DNA of 64,000 nucleotides from Chamaelirium japonicum (lineage: Eukaryota > Streptophyta > Magnoliopsida > Liliales > Melanthiaceae). This document shows, in pieces, positions 28,601-43,270 of this stretch. Where the stretch lies: positions 121,088,374 through 121,152,373 of the forward strand of contig OX393550.1 of the NCBI GenBank assembly GCA_947650365.1, in the 5' to 3' direction. Numbering within the stretch: position 1 is the first letter of the stretch; each line of letters begins with the position of its first letter. The notes beneath the pieces are model-generated. The model was not told the origin of the DNA and ran no database searches. It was given only the letters and a program-made list of their open reading frames with translations. Made by a program: the position numbers and the translations under genes.

Positions 28601-31110
28601 ATGTATCCATTCTAATTCATTCGCACGATCCATTCTAATTCATTCATACGATCCATTCTAATTCATTCATACAATCCATTCTAATTCTTTCACACGATCC
28701 ATTCTAATTCATTCGTATGGATTCATTCGTGCGAATGAATTAGAATGGATCGTTCGAATGAATTAGAATGGATCGTATGAATGAATTAGAATGGATCGTG
28801 CGAATGAATTAGAATGGATCGTACGAATGACTTAGAATAGATTGTGTGAAAGAATTAGAATGGATTGTATGAATGAATTAGAATGGATCGTATTAATGAA
28901 TTAGAATGGATCGTACGAATGAATTAGAATGGATACATTCGTGCAAATGAATTAGAATGGATCGTACGAATGAGTAAGAATGGATTGTACGAATGAATTA
29001 GAATGGATCATGCGAATGAATTAGAATAGATCGTGCGAATGAATTAGAATGGATCTGGATACATTCGTGCGAATGAATTAGAATGGATCGTACGAATGAA
29101 TTAGAATGGATCGTACGAGTACGAATGAGTAAGAATGGATCGTACGAATGAAATAGAATGGATTGTACGAATGAATTAGAATGGATGATACGAATGAAAT
29201 AGAATGGATCGTGTGAAAGAATTAGAATGGATTGTTTGAATGAATTAGAATGGATCGTATGAATGAATTAGAATGGATCGTGCGAATGAATTAGAATGGA
29301 TTGTACGAATGAATTTGAATAGATTGTGCGAATGAATTAGGATGGAACGTACGAATGAATTAGAATGGATACATTCGTGCGAATGAATTAGAATGGATCA
29401 TACGAATGAATTAGAATAGATCATGCGAATAAATTAGAATGGATCGTACAAATGAGTAAGAATGGATCGTACGAATGAAATAGAATGGATCGTACGAATG
29501 AATTAGAATTGATCGTACGAATGAAATAGAATGGATCGTATGAATTAGAATGGATCGTATGAAGGAATTAGAATGGATCGTACGAATGAATTCGAATGGA
29601 TATATTCGTGCAAATGAATTAGAATGGATCGTACGAATAAGTAAGAATGGATCGTACGAATGAAATAGAATGGATCGTACGAATGAATTAGAATGGATTG
29701 TATGAATGAATTAGAATAGATCGTACGAATGAATTAAAATGGATCGTACGAAGGAATTAGAATTGATACATTCGTGCAAATGAATTAGAATGGATCGTGC
29801 GAATGAATTAGAATGGATCGTATGAATGAATTAGAATGGATCGTACGAACGAATTAGAATGGATCGTATGAATGAATTAGAATAGATACATTCGTGCGAA
29901 TGAACTAGAATGGATCGTACGAATGAGTAAGAATAGATCGTACGAATGAAATAGAATGGATTGTACGAATGAATTAGAATGGATCGTGCGAATGAATTAG
30001 AATGGATCGTATGAATGAACTAGAATGGATCGTATGAATGAATTAGAATGGATCGTGCGAATGAATTAGAATGGATAGTATGAATGAATTAGAATGGATC
30101 GTACGAAGGAATTAGAATGGATGTACAAATGAATTAGAATGGATCGTATGAATGAATTAGAGTGGATACATTGGTACGCACAAATTTATCCATTCGAATT
30201 CATTCGTATGATCCATTCTAATTCATTCGCACGATCCATTCTAATTCATTCATAAAATCCATTCTAATTCATTCGTACGATCCATTCTAATTCATTCACA
30301 CGATCCATTCTAATTCATTCATACGATACAATCTAATTCATTCATACGATCCATTCTAATTTATTCGCACGAATGTATCCATTCTAATTCATTCGTACGA
30401 TCCATTCGAATTCATTAGCACGAAAAAACACGATCCACTCTAATTCATTCATACGATCCATTCTAATTCATTCATACAATCCAATATAATTCTTTCACAC
30501 GATGCATTCTAATTCATTCATACGATCCATTCTAATTCATTCGAACAATCCATTCTAATTCATTCATACGATCCATTCTAATTCATTCGCACAATCCATT
30601 CTAATTCATTCATACGATCCATTCTAATTCATTCGCACAATCTTTTCTCATTCATTCGTACGAACCATTCTAATTCCTTCGTACGATCCATTCTAATTCC
30701 TTCGTACGTACGATCCATTCTAATTCATTCGTACGATCCATTCTAATTCATTCGCACGATCCATTCTAATTCATTCATATGATCCAATCTAATTCATTCA
30801 TACGATCCATTCTAATTCATTCGTACGATCATACGATCCATTCTATTTCATTCGTATGATCAATTCTAATTCATTCATGCGATCCATTCTAATTCATTCG
30901 TACGATCCATTCTAATTCCTTGCGAATGAATTAGAATGGATCGTATGAATGAACTAGAATGGATCGTGTGAATGAATTAGAATGGATCGTACGAATGAAT
31001 TAGAATGGATCGTATGAATGAATTAGAATGGATCGTACAAAGGAACTAGAATGGATCGTACGAATGAATTAGAATGGATCGTATGAATAAATTAGAATGG
31101 ATCGTGTATC
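25623..31110. repeat. 5-kb higher-order unit, copy 2 (longer)
   Basis: Tandem partner of copy 1, starting at CGCACGATCC and ending at GTGTATCCG. It is about 460 bp longer. The main gain, about 360 bp of reverse monomers, lies between the 27795 and 28715 landmarks; smaller whole-monomer gains are near 26050 (one extra 28-bp monomer) and 28920-29010. Block order is otherwise the same, with forward stretches at 25778-26115, 26403-26705, 27110-27200, 28716-30172 and 30922-31108. Confidence 0.9.
30415..30434. repeat. A6 interruption, second copy
   Basis: Identical to the interruption at 24927-24946, as expected from the 5-kb duplication (offset 5488 bp). Confidence 0.9.
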
Positions 31111-34100
31111 CGTATGATCCATTCTAATTCATTCGCACGAATGTATCCATTCTAATTCATTCATACGATCCAATCTAATTCATTCGCACAATCTACTCTA
31201 ATTCATTTGTACGATCCATTCTAATTCATTCGTACGATCTATTCTAATTCATTCGTACGATTCATTCTAATTCATTCGCACGATTGTATCCATTCTAATT
31301 CATTCATACAATCTATTCTAATTCATTCGTATGATCCATTCTAATTCATTTGCACAATCCATTCTATTTCATTCGTACGATCCATTCTTACTCATTCGTA
31401 TGATCCATTCTAATTCATTCGCACGAATGTACCCATTCTAATTCATTCGTACGAATGGATTAGAATGGATCGTACGAATGAATTAGAATGGATCGTATGA
31501 ATGAATTAGAATGGATCGTGCAAATGAATTAGAATGGATCGTATGAATGAAAAAGAATGGATCGTACTTATGAATTAGAATGGATCGTACGAATTAATTA
31601 GAATGGATACATTCGTGCGACGTATGATCTATTCTAATTCATTCGCACGAATGTATCCATTCTAATTCATTCGTACGATCCGTTTTAATTCATTCGCACG
31701 ATCCATTCTAATTCATTCATACGATCCAATCTAATTCATTCATATGATCCATTCTAATTCATTCGCACAATCTATTCTAATTCATTCGTACGATCCATTC
31801 TAAATCCTTCGTACGATGCATTCTAATTCCTTCGTATGTACGATCCATTCTAATTCATTCGCACGATCCATTCTAATTCATTCATACGATCCATTCTAAT
31901 TCATTCGTATGATCCATTCTAATTCATTCGCACAATCTATTCTAATTCATTCGTACGATCCATTCTATTTCATTCGTACGATCCATTCTAATTCATACGA
32001 TCCATTCTAATTCATTCATACGATCCATTCTAATTCATTCGCACGATCCATTTTAATCCATCCATACGATCCATTTTAATTCATTCGTACGATCCATTCT
32101 AATTTCTTCGTACTTTCCATTCTAATTCCTTCGTACGATCCATTCTAATTCCTTCGTATTATCCATTCTATTTCATTCGTATGATCCATTCTAATTCCTT
32201 CATACGATCCATTCTAATTCCTTCGTACGATCCATTCTATTTCATTCGTATGATCCATTCTAATTCCTTTGTACGATCCATTCTTATTCATTCCCATGAA
32301 TGTATCCATTCTAATTCGTATGTATGATCCATTCTAATTCATTTATACGGTCCAATCTAACTCATTCATATAATCCATTCTAATTCATTCGCAGGAATTT
32401 ATCCATTCTAATTCATTCGTACGATCCATTCGAATTCATTCGCACGATGTATCCATTCTAATTCATTCGTATGATCCAATCCGTGCGAATGAATTAGAAT
32501 GGATCGTACGAATGAATTAGAATGGATCGTATGAATGAATTAGAATGGATCGTACAAAAGAATTAGAATGGATCATACGAATGAAATATAATAGGTCGTA
32601 CAAAGAAATTACAATGGATCGTACGAAGGAATTAGAATGGATCGTACGAAGGAATTAGAATGGATACATTCGTGCGAATGAATTAGAATGGATCGTACGA
32701 ATGAGTAAGAATGGATCGCACGAATGAATTAGAATGGATACATTCGTGCGAATGAATTAGAATGGATCGTGCGAATGAATTAGAATGGATCGTACGAATG
32801 AATTAGAATGGATCATAGGAATGAATTAGAATAGATTGTGCGAATGAATTAGAATGGATCGTATGAATGAATTAGATTGGATCGTATAAATGAATTAGAA
32901 TGGATCGTGCGAATGAATTAGAATGGATCGTGCGAATGAATTAGAATGGATCGTACGAATGTATTAGAATGGATCGTATGAATGAATTAGAATGGATCGT
33001 ACGAATGAATTAGAATGGATCGTGCTAATGAATTAGAATAGATCGTACGAATGAATTAGAATAGATTATTCGAATGAATTAGAATGGATCATACTAATGA
33101 ATTCGAATCGATACATTCGTGCGAATGAATTAGAATGGATCTTATGAATGAATTAGAATGGATCGTGCAAATGAATTAGAATGGATTGTAAGAATGAATT
33201 AGAATGGATCGTGCGAATGAGTTAGAATGGATCGTACGAATGACTTAGAATGGATCGTATGAATGAATTAGAATGGATCGTGTGAATGAATTAGAATGGA
33301 TCGTACGAATGAATTAGAATGGATACATTCGTGCGAATGAATTAGAATGGATTATACGAATGAGTAAGAATGGATCGTAAACATTCTAATTCATTCGTAC
33401 GATCCATTCTAATTCATTCGCACGATCCTTTCTAATTCATTCATACGATCTATTCTAATTCTTTCGCACGAATGTATCCATTCTAATTCATTCGTACGAA
33501 TGTATCCATTCTAATTCATTCGTACGATCCATTCTAATTCCTTCGTACGATCCATTCTAATTCCTTGGTATGATCCATTCTAATTCCTTTGTTCTAATTC
33601 ATTCATACGATCCATTCTAATTCATTCGTATGATTCATTCTAATTCAATCCATTCTAATTCATTCATACGATCCATTCTTACTCATTCATACAATCCATT
33701 CTAATTCATTCGCACGAATTTATCCATTCTAATTCATTCGTACGATCCATTATAATTCATTCGCATAATCTATTCTAATTCATTCGCACGAATGAATCCA
33801 TTCTAATTCATTCGTACAATCCATTCTATTTCATTCGTACGATCCATTCTTACTCATTCGTATGATCCATTCTAATTCATTCGCACGAATGTATCCATTC
33901 TAATTCATTCGTATGGATACATTCGTGCGAATGAATTAGAATGGATCGTATGAATGAAATAGAATAGATTGTGCGAATGAATTATAATGGATCGTACGAA
34001 TGAATTAGAATTTATACATTCGTGCGAATGAATCAGAATGGATCGTACGAATGAATTAGAATGGATCGTACGAATGAATTAGAAAGGATCGTACAAATGA

Positions 34101-35137
34101 AATAGAATAGATTGTACGAATGAATTAGAATGGATCGTACGAATGAATTAGAATGGATCGTGTGAAAGAATTAGAATGGATTGTATAAATGAATTAGAAT
34201 AGATCGTATGAATGAATTAGAATGGATACATTCATGCGAATGAATTAAAATGGATCGTGCGAATGAAATAGAATGGATCGTACTAATGAATTATAATGGA
34301 CCGTACGAATGAATTAGAATAGATTATGCGACGAATGTAACCATTCTAATTCATTCGTACAATCCATTCTAATTCCTTCGTACGATCCATTCTAATTCCT
34401 TCGTACGATCCATTCTAATTCATTCGTACGATCCATTCTAATTCATTCGCACGATCCATTCTAATTCATTCGCACGAATGTATCCATTCTAATTCATTCG
34501 TACGATCTATTCTAATTTATTCGTACGATCCATTCTAATTCCTTCATACGATCCATTCTAATTCCTTCGTACGAATGTATCCATTCTAATTCATTCGTAC
34601 GATCCATTCTAATTCATTCGCACAATCTATTCTAATTCATTCGTACGATCCATTCTAATTCATTAGCACGATCCATTCTAATTCCTTCGTACGATCCATT
34701 CTAATTCCTTCGTACGATCCATTCTAATTCCTTTGTACGACCCATTATATTTCATTCGTATGATCCATTCTAATTCCTTTGTACGATCCATTCTAATTCA
34801 TTCATACGATCCAATCTAATTCATTCATACGATCCATTCTAATGCATTCGCACGAATGTATCCATTCTAATTCATTCGTACGCACGATCCATTCTAATTC
34901 ATTCGCACGAATGTATCCATCCTAATTCATTCGTATGATCATTCTAATTCCTTCGTACGATCCATTCTAATTCATTCGCACGATCCATTCTAATTCATTT
35001 GCACGAATGTATCTATTCTAATTCATTCGTACGATCCATTCTAATTCATTCGCACAATCTATTCTTATTCAGTCGTTCGATCCATTCTAATTCATTAGCA
35101 CGATCCATTCTAATTCGTTCGTATGATCCATTCTTAC
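31111..35137. repeat. Satellite mosaic between the 5-kb units and the long forward block
   Basis: Approximate map: reverse 31111-31452, forward 31453-31621, reverse 31622-32482, forward 32483-33379, reverse 33380-33912, forward 33913-34333, reverse 34334-35137. The run with CCTTTGTACGACCC and ATTATATTTC at about 34727 also occurs near 120, 1378, 8918, 11077, 13238, 22841, 27893 and 43932, so it is a widely copied haplotype. Nothing but satellite is visible. Confidence 0.87.
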
Positions 35138-35546
35138 TCAATGAATTAGAATGGATATATTCGTGCGAATGAATTAGAATGGATCGTACGAATGAGTAAG
35201 AATGGATCGTACGAATGAAATAGAATGGATTGTACGAATGAATTAGAATGGATCGTGCTAATGAATTCGAATGGATCGTACGAATGAATTAGAATAGATT
35301 GTGCGAATGAATTAGAATGGATCGTACGAATGAATTAGAATGGATACATTCGTGCGAATGAATTAGAATGGATCGTATGAATGAATTAGATTGGATCGTA
35401 TGAATGAATTAGAATGGATCGTGCGAATGAATTAGTATGGATCGTATGAATGAATTAGAAAGGATACATTCGTGCGAATGAATTAGAATGGATCATACAA
35501 TTGAGTAAGAATAGATCGTACGAATGAAATAGAATAGATCATACGA

Positions 35547-35758
35547 ATGAATTAGAATGGATCGTGCTAATGAATTAGGATTGATCGTACAAATGAATTA
35601 AAATGGATCGTGCGAATGAGTAAGAATGGATCGTACGAATGAAATGGAATGGATTGTACGAATGAATTAGAATGGAGTCATTCGTGCAAATGAATTAGAA
35701 TGGATCGTGCAAATGAATTAGAATGGATCGTACGAATGAATTAGAATGGATCGTACGA
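35547..35758 (+). repeat. 212-bp tandem duplication, copy 1
   Basis: Nine monomers with the rare variants TTAGGATTG (35575), GAATTAAAATGG, GAAATGGAATGG and GGAGTCATTCG. The same series follows directly with an offset of 212 bp and essentially no differences. Confidence 0.92.
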
Positions 35759-35970
35759 ATGAATTAGAATGGATCGTGCTAATGAATTAGGATTGATCGT
35801 ACAAATGAATTAAAATGGATCGTGCGAATGAGTAAGAATGGATCGTACGAATGAAATGGAATGGATTGTACGAATGAATTAGAATGGAGTCATTCGTGCA
35901 AATGAATTAGAATGGATCGTGCAAATGAATTAGAATGGATCGTACGAATGAATTAGAATGGATCGTACGA
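35759..35970 (+). repeat. 212-bp tandem duplication, copy 2
   Basis: Repeats every rare variant of copy 1 in the same order (TTAGGATTG at 35787, GGAGTCATTCG at 35887). The apparent identity suggests this is among the youngest duplications in the window. Confidence 0.92.
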
Positions 35971-36284
35971 ATGAATTAGAATGGATACATTCGTGCGAAT
36001 GAATTAGATTGGATCGTATGAATGAGTAAGAATGGATCGTACGAATGAAATAGAATGGATTGTACGAATGAATTAGAATGGATCGTACGAATGAATTAGA
36101 ATAGATCGTGTGAAAGAATTAGAATGGATTGTATGAATGAATTAGAATGGATCGTATGAATGAATTAGAATGGATCGTGCGAATGAATTAGAATGCATCG
36201 TACGAATGAAATAGAATGGATCGTATGAATGAATTAGAATGGATCGTGCGAATGAATTAGAATGGATCGTACGAATGAATTAGA

Positions 36285-36335
36285 ATGGATCGTAAAAATG
36301 GATCGTACGTATGAATTTGTACGTATCAATGAATT
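36285..36335 (+). repeat. Unoccupied paralogue of the LTR target site
   Basis: GGATCGTAAAAATGG is followed by ATCGTACGTATGAATTTG and GTACGTATCAATG. The target pentamer GTACG is single-copy at 36305-36309 and no insertion is present. Confidence 0.9.
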
Positions 36336-38272
36336 AGAATGGATTGTATGAATGAATTAGAATGGATCGTATGAATGAATTAGAAAGGATCATAAGAATG
36401 AATTAGAATGGATCGTACGAATGAATTAGAATGGATACTTTCGTGCGAATGAATTAGAATGGATCGTGCGAATGAATTAGAATGGATCGTACGAAAGAAT
36501 TAGAAAGGATCATGCGGAAGAATTAGAATGGATTGTATGAATGAATTAGAATGGATTGTGCGAATGAATTAGAATGGATCGTACGAATGACTTAGAATAG
36601 ATCGTATGAATGAATTAGAATGGATCGTGCGAATGAAGTAGAATGGATCGTACGAATGAATTAGAATGGATACATTCGTGCGAATGAATTAGAATGGATC
36701 GTACGAATGAGTAAGAATGGTTCATACGATTGAAATAGAATGGATCGTATGAATTAATTAGAATGGATCGTCCTAATGAATTAGAATGGATTGTACGAAT
36801 AAATTAGAATAGATTGTGCGAATGAATTAGAATGGATCGTACGAATGAATTAGAATGGATACATTTGTGAGAATGAATTAGAATGGATCGTATGAATAAA
36901 TTAGATTGGATTGTATTAATGAATTAGAATGGATCGTGCGGATGAATTAGAATGGATCGTACGAATGAATTAGAATGGATACATTCGTGCGAATGAAATA
37001 GAATAGATCATACGATTGAGTAAGAATGGATCGTACGAATGAAATAGAATAGATCGTACGAATGAATTAGAATGGATCGTGCTAATGAATTAGAATTGAT
37101 CGTACGAATGAATTAGAATAGATACATTCATGGGAATGAATTAGAATGGATCGTACAAAGGAATTAGAATGGATCATACGAATAAAATATAATGGGTCGT
37201 ACAAAGGAATTGTAATGGATTGTACGAAAGAATTAGAATGGATCGTACGAAGGAATTAGAATGGATCATACGAATGAATTAGAATGGATAAATTCGTGCG
37301 ATGTACGAATGAATTAGAATGGATACATTCGTGCGAATGAATTAGAATGGATCGTATGAATGAGTAAGAATGGATCGTACGAATGAAATAGAATGGATTG
37401 TACGAATGAATTAGAATGGATCGTACGAATGAATTAGAATGGATTGTACAAATGAATTAGAATGGATCGTACTAATGAATTAGAATGGATCGTGTGACGT
37501 ATGAATGAATTAGAATGGATCATGTGAAAGAATTAGAATGGATTGTATGAATGAATTAGAATGGATCGTATGAATGAATTAGAATGGATCGTGCGAATGA
37601 ATTAGAGTGGATCGTACGAATGAATTAGAATGGATCGTATGAATGAATTAAAATGGGTCGTACGAAGGAATTAGAATGGATCGTACGAATGAATTAGAAT
37701 AGATTGTGCGAATGAATTAGAATGGATCGTACGAATGAATTAGAATGGATACATTCGTGCGAATGAATTAGAATGGATCGTATGAATGAATTAGAATGGA
37801 TCGTACTTATGAATTAGATTGGATCGTATGAATCAATTAGAATGGATCGTGCGAATGAACTAGAATGGATCGTACGAATGAATTAGAATGGATCGTACGA
37901 ATGAATTAGAATGGATCGTGCGAATGAATTAGAATGGATCGTACGAATGAATTAGAATGGATCATACGTATGAATTAGAATGTCGTACGAATGAATTAGA
38001 ATGGATCGTATGAATGAATAAGAATGGATCATGCGAATGAATTAGAATGAATCGTACGAAAGAATTAGAATGGATCGTATGAATGAATTAGAATAGATTG
38101 TGTGAATGAATTAGAATGGATCGTAAGAATGAATTACAATGGATACATTCATGGGAATGAATTAGAATGGATCGTACGAAGGAATTAGAATGGATCATTC
38201 GAATGAAATAGAATGGATCATACGAAGGAATTAGAATGGATCGTACGAATCAATTAGAATGGATACATTTGT

Positions 38273-41200
38273 ACGATCCATTCTAATTCATGGATCGTAC
38301 AAATAAATTAGAATGAATTAGAATGGATTGTATGAATGAATTAGAATGGATCGTATGAAGGAATTAGAATGGATCGTGCGAATGAATTAGAATGGATCGT
38401 GCGAATGAATTAGAATGGATCGTACGAAGGAATTAGAATGGATTGTACGAATGAATTCGAATGTATCCATTCTAATTCATTCGTACGATCTATTCTAATT
38501 CATTCGTACGATCCATTCTAATTCATTCGCACGATCCATTCAAATTCATTCATACGATCCAATCTAATTCATACGTACGATCCATTCTAATTCATTCATA
38601 CGATCCATTCTAACGTATGAATGAATTAGAATGGATCGTGCGAATGAATTAGAATGGATCGTACGAATGAATTAGAATGGATCGTATGAATGAAATAGAA
38701 TGGATTATACGAATGAATTAGAATGGAATCATTAGTGCGAATGAATTAGAATGGATCGTGCTAATGAATTAGATTTGATCGTACGAATGAATTAGAATAG
38801 ATTGTGCGAATGAATTAGAATAGATTGTGCGAATGAATTTGAATGGATCGTACGAATGAATTAGAATGGATACATTCGTGCGAATGAATTAGAATGGATC
38901 GTATGAATGAATTAAAATGGATCGTGTATCCATTCTAATTCATTCGTACGATCCATTCTAATTCATAAGTACGATCCATTCTAATTCATTCGTACGATCC
39001 ATTCTAATTCATTCGCACGAATATATCCATTCTAATTCATTCGTACGATCCATTCTAATTCCTTCGTACGTTAGAATGGATCCTATGAATGAATTAGAAT
39101 GGATCGTACTTATGAATTAGATTGGATCGTAGGAATGAATTAGAATGGATCGTGCGAATGAATTAGAATGGATCGTACGAATGAATTAGAATGGATCGTA
39201 CGAAGGAATTAGAATGGATTGTACGAATGAATTAGAATGGATACATTCGAATTCATTCGTACGATCCATTCTAATTCCTTCGTACAATCCATTCTAATTC
39301 ATTCGCACGATCCATTCTAATTCATTCGTACGATCCATTCAAATTCATTCATACGATCCATTCTAATTCATTCTAATTTATTCGTACGATCCATGAATTA
39401 GAATGGATCGCACGAATGTATCCATTCTAATTCATTCGTACGATCCATTCTAATTCCTTCGTACGATCCATTCTAATTTCTTCGTACGATCCATTCTAAT
39501 TCATTCGAATGATCCATTCTAATTCCTTCGTACAATCCATTCTAATTCATTCCCATAAATGTGTCCATTCTAATTCATTCGTGCGATCCATTCTAATTCA
39601 TTTACACAATCTATTCTAATTCATTCATACGATCCATTCTAATTCATTCGTACGATTCATTCTAATTCATTCGCACGATCCATTCTTATACATTCATACG
39701 ATCCATTCTAATTCATTCGTTTGACATTCTAATTCATACGTACGATCCATTCGAATTCATTCGTACGATCCATTCTAATTCATTCGCACGATCCATTCTA
39801 ATTCATTCGTACGATCCATTCTAATTCATTCGTACGATCCATTCTAATTCATTCGCACGATCCATTCTAATTCATTCATACGATCTAATCTAATTCATAA
39901 GTACGATCCATTCTAATTCATTCATACGATCCAATCTATTTCATTCATACGATCCATTCTAATTCATTCGTATGGTCCATTCTAATTCCTTCGTACGATC
40001 CATTCTATTTCATTCGTACGATCCATTCTTACTCAATCGTATGATCCATTCTAATTCATTCGCACGAATGTATCCATTCTAATTCATTCGTACGATCCAT
40101 TCTAATTCATTTGCACGATCCATTCTAATTCATTCATACGATCCATTCCAATTCATTCGTACAATCCATTCTTACTCATTCGTACGATCCATTCTAATTC
40201 ATTCATACATGTACGAATGAATTAGAATGGATACATTCGTGCGAATGAATTAGAATGGATCGTATGAATGAATTAGATTGGATCGTATGAATGAATTAGA
40301 ATGGATCGTGCGAATGAATTAGAATGGATCGTACGAATGAATTAGAATGGATCGTACGAATGAATTAGAATGGATACATTTGTGCAAAAGAATTAGAATG
40401 GATTGTATGAATGAATTAGAATGGATCGTGCGAATGAATTAGAATGGATCGTACGAATGAATTAGAATGGATACATTCGTGCGAAAGAATTAGAATAGAT
40501 CGTATGAATGAATTAAAATGGATCGTATGAATGAATTAGAATGGATCGTACGAATTAATTAGAATAGATCGAACGAATGAATTAGAATGGATCGTATGAA
40601 TGAATTAGAATGGATTGTGTATCCATTCTAATTCATTCGTACGATCCATTCTAATTCATTTGCACAATCTATTCTAATTCATTCGTACGATCCATTCTAA
40701 TTCATTCGCACGATCCATTCTAATTGATTCATACGATCCATTCTAATTCATTTGCACGAATATATCCATTCTAATTCATTCGTACGATCCATTCTAATTC
40801 ATTTGCACGATCCATTCTAATTCATTCATACAATCCATTCTAATTCTTTTGCACGAATGTATCGATTCTAATTCATTCATACGATCCATTCTAATTCATT
40901 CGTATGATCCATTCTAATTCATTCGTACGATCCATTCTAATCCATTCATACGATCCAATCTAATTTATTCATACGATCCATTCTAATTCATTCGGACGAA
41001 TGTTTCCATTCTAATTCATTCGTACATGTATGAATGAATTAGAATGGATCGTACGAATGAATTAGAGTTGATACATTCGTGCGAATGAATTAGAATGGAT
41101 CGTACGAATGAGTAAGAATGGATCGTACGAATGAATTAGAATGGATCGTGCGAATGAATTAGAATGGATCGTACGAATGAATTAGAATGGATACATTCGT

Positions 41201-42140
41201 GCGAATGAATTAGAATGGATCATACGAATGAGTAAGAATGGATCGTACAAATGTAATAGTATGGATCGTACGAATGAATTAGAATGGATTTTATGAATGA
41301 GTAAGATCTATTCTAATTCATTCTAATTCATTCGTACGATCTATTCTAATTCATTCGTACGATCTATTCTAATTCCTTCGTACGATCTATTTCCTTTGTA
41401 CGAATGAATTAGAATGGGTCGTACGAATGAATTAGAATGGATACATTCGTATGAATGAATTAGAGTGGATCGTACGAATGAATTAGAATAGATCGTGCGA
41501 ATGAATTAGAATGGATCGTGTGACGAATGAATTAGAATGGATCGTGCAAATGAATTAGAATGGATCCATTCTAATTCTTTCGCACGAATGTATCCATTCT
41601 AATTCATTCGTACGATCCATTCTAATTCATTCATACGATCCATTCTAATTCATGCATACAATCCATTCTAATTCTTTCACACGATCCATTCTAATTCATT
41701 CGTACGATCCATTCTAATTCATTCGCACAATCTGTTCTAATTCATTCGCACGATCCATTCTAATTCATTCATACGATCCATTCTAATTCATTCGCACGAT
41801 CCATTCTAATTCTAATTCATTCGCACGAATATATCGATTCTAATTCATTCGTACGATCCATTCTAATTCATTCGTACGATCTATTCTAATTCATTCGTAC
41901 GATCCATTCTAATTCATTCATACGATCCATTCTAATTCTTTCGCATGAATGTATCTATTCTAATTCATTCGTACGTTCCATTCTAATTCATTCGCACGAA
42001 TGTATCCATTCTAATTCATTCGTACGATCTATTCTAATTCATTCGCACAATCTATTCTAATTCATTCGCACGATCCATTCTAATTCATTCGCACGATCCA
42101 TTCTTATTCATTTATACGATCCATTCTAATTCATTCGTAC
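38273..42140. repeat. Satellite mosaic
   Basis: Approximate forward blocks: 38291-38462, 38615-38928, 39070-39248, 39394-39416, 40209-40618, 41031-41308, 41399-41565; the rest is reverse. The joint CTAACGTATGAATG at about 38612 matches the CTAACGTACG joint of the 5-kb units. Tail-to-tail joints with a TACATGTA core lie at about 40205 and 41030. The forward block at 39394-39416 is a single monomer. Confidence 0.85.
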
Positions 42141-43270
42141 GAATGAATTAGAATGGATACATTCATGGGAATGAATAAGAATGGATCGTACGAATGAATT
42201 AGAATGGATCGTATGAGTGAATTTGAATGGATCGTATGAAAGAATTAGAATGGATCATATGAATGAATTAGAATGGATCGTACGAATGAATTAGAGCAGA
42301 TCATACGAATGAATTAGAATGGATACATTCGTGCGAATGAATTAGAATGGATCATACGAATGATTAAGAATGGATCGTACGAATGAATTAGAATGGATCG
42401 TACGAATGAATTCATACATGTACGAATGAATTAGAATGGATACATTCGTACGAATGAATTAGAATTAGAATGGATCGTGCGAATGAATTAGAATGGATCG
42501 TATGAATGAATTAGAATAGATCGTGCGAATGAATTAGAATATATTGTGCGAATGAATTAGAATAGATCGTACGAATGAATTAGAATGGATACATTCGTGC
42601 GAATGAATTAGAATGGAACGTACGAATTAATTAGAATGGATACATTCGTGCGAAAGAATTAGAATGGATCGTATGAATGAATTAGAATGGATCGTACGAA
42701 TGAATTAGAATAGATTGTACGAATGAATTAGAATGGATCGTACGAATGAATTAGAATGGATACATTCGTGCGAATGAATTAGAATGGATCATACAAATGA
42801 GTAAGAATGGATCGTACGAATAAAATAGAATGGATTGTACGAATGAATTAGTATGGATCGTGTGAATGAATTAGAATGGATCGTACGAATGAGTAAGAAT
42901 GGATCGTACGAATGAAATAGAATGGATCGTACGAATGAATTAGAATGGATACATTCGTGCAAATGAATTAGAGTGGATTGTATGAATGAATTAGATTGGA
43001 TCGTATGAATGAAATAGAATGGATCGTACGAAGGAATTAGAATGGATCGTACGTACGAAGGAATTAGAATTAGATTGGATCGTGCGAATGAATTAGAATG
43101 GATCGTACAAATGAAATAGAATGGATCGTACTAATGAATTAGAATGGATAAATTCGTGCGAATGAATTAGAATGGATCATACGAATGAGTAAGAATGGAT
43201 CATACGAATGAGTAAGAATAGATCGTACGAATGAATTAGAATGGATCGTACGAATAAAATAGAATGGATT
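42141..43270 (+). repeat. Forward satellite block, ~1.1 kb
   Basis: All monomers read forward. At about 42405-42425 there is GAATTCATACATGTACG: the TACATGTA core of a switch joint is present although both flanks are forward, so a short inverted piece was probably lost or flipped back. The block ends at GGATTCGCACGAATG (43267). Confidence 0.9.

Larger units (their letters stand above)
35138..38272 (+). repeat. Longest uniform forward block, ~3.1 kb
   Basis: About 130 consecutive monomers read forward with no inversion, the longest such run in the window. It contains the 212-bp tandem duplication at 35547-35970, two copies of the recurrent cassette (36020-36181 and 37359-37595), and the rare TATGAATTTGTACG variant at 36285-36335. 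It ends at CATTTGTACGATCC near 38266. Confidence 0.93.
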
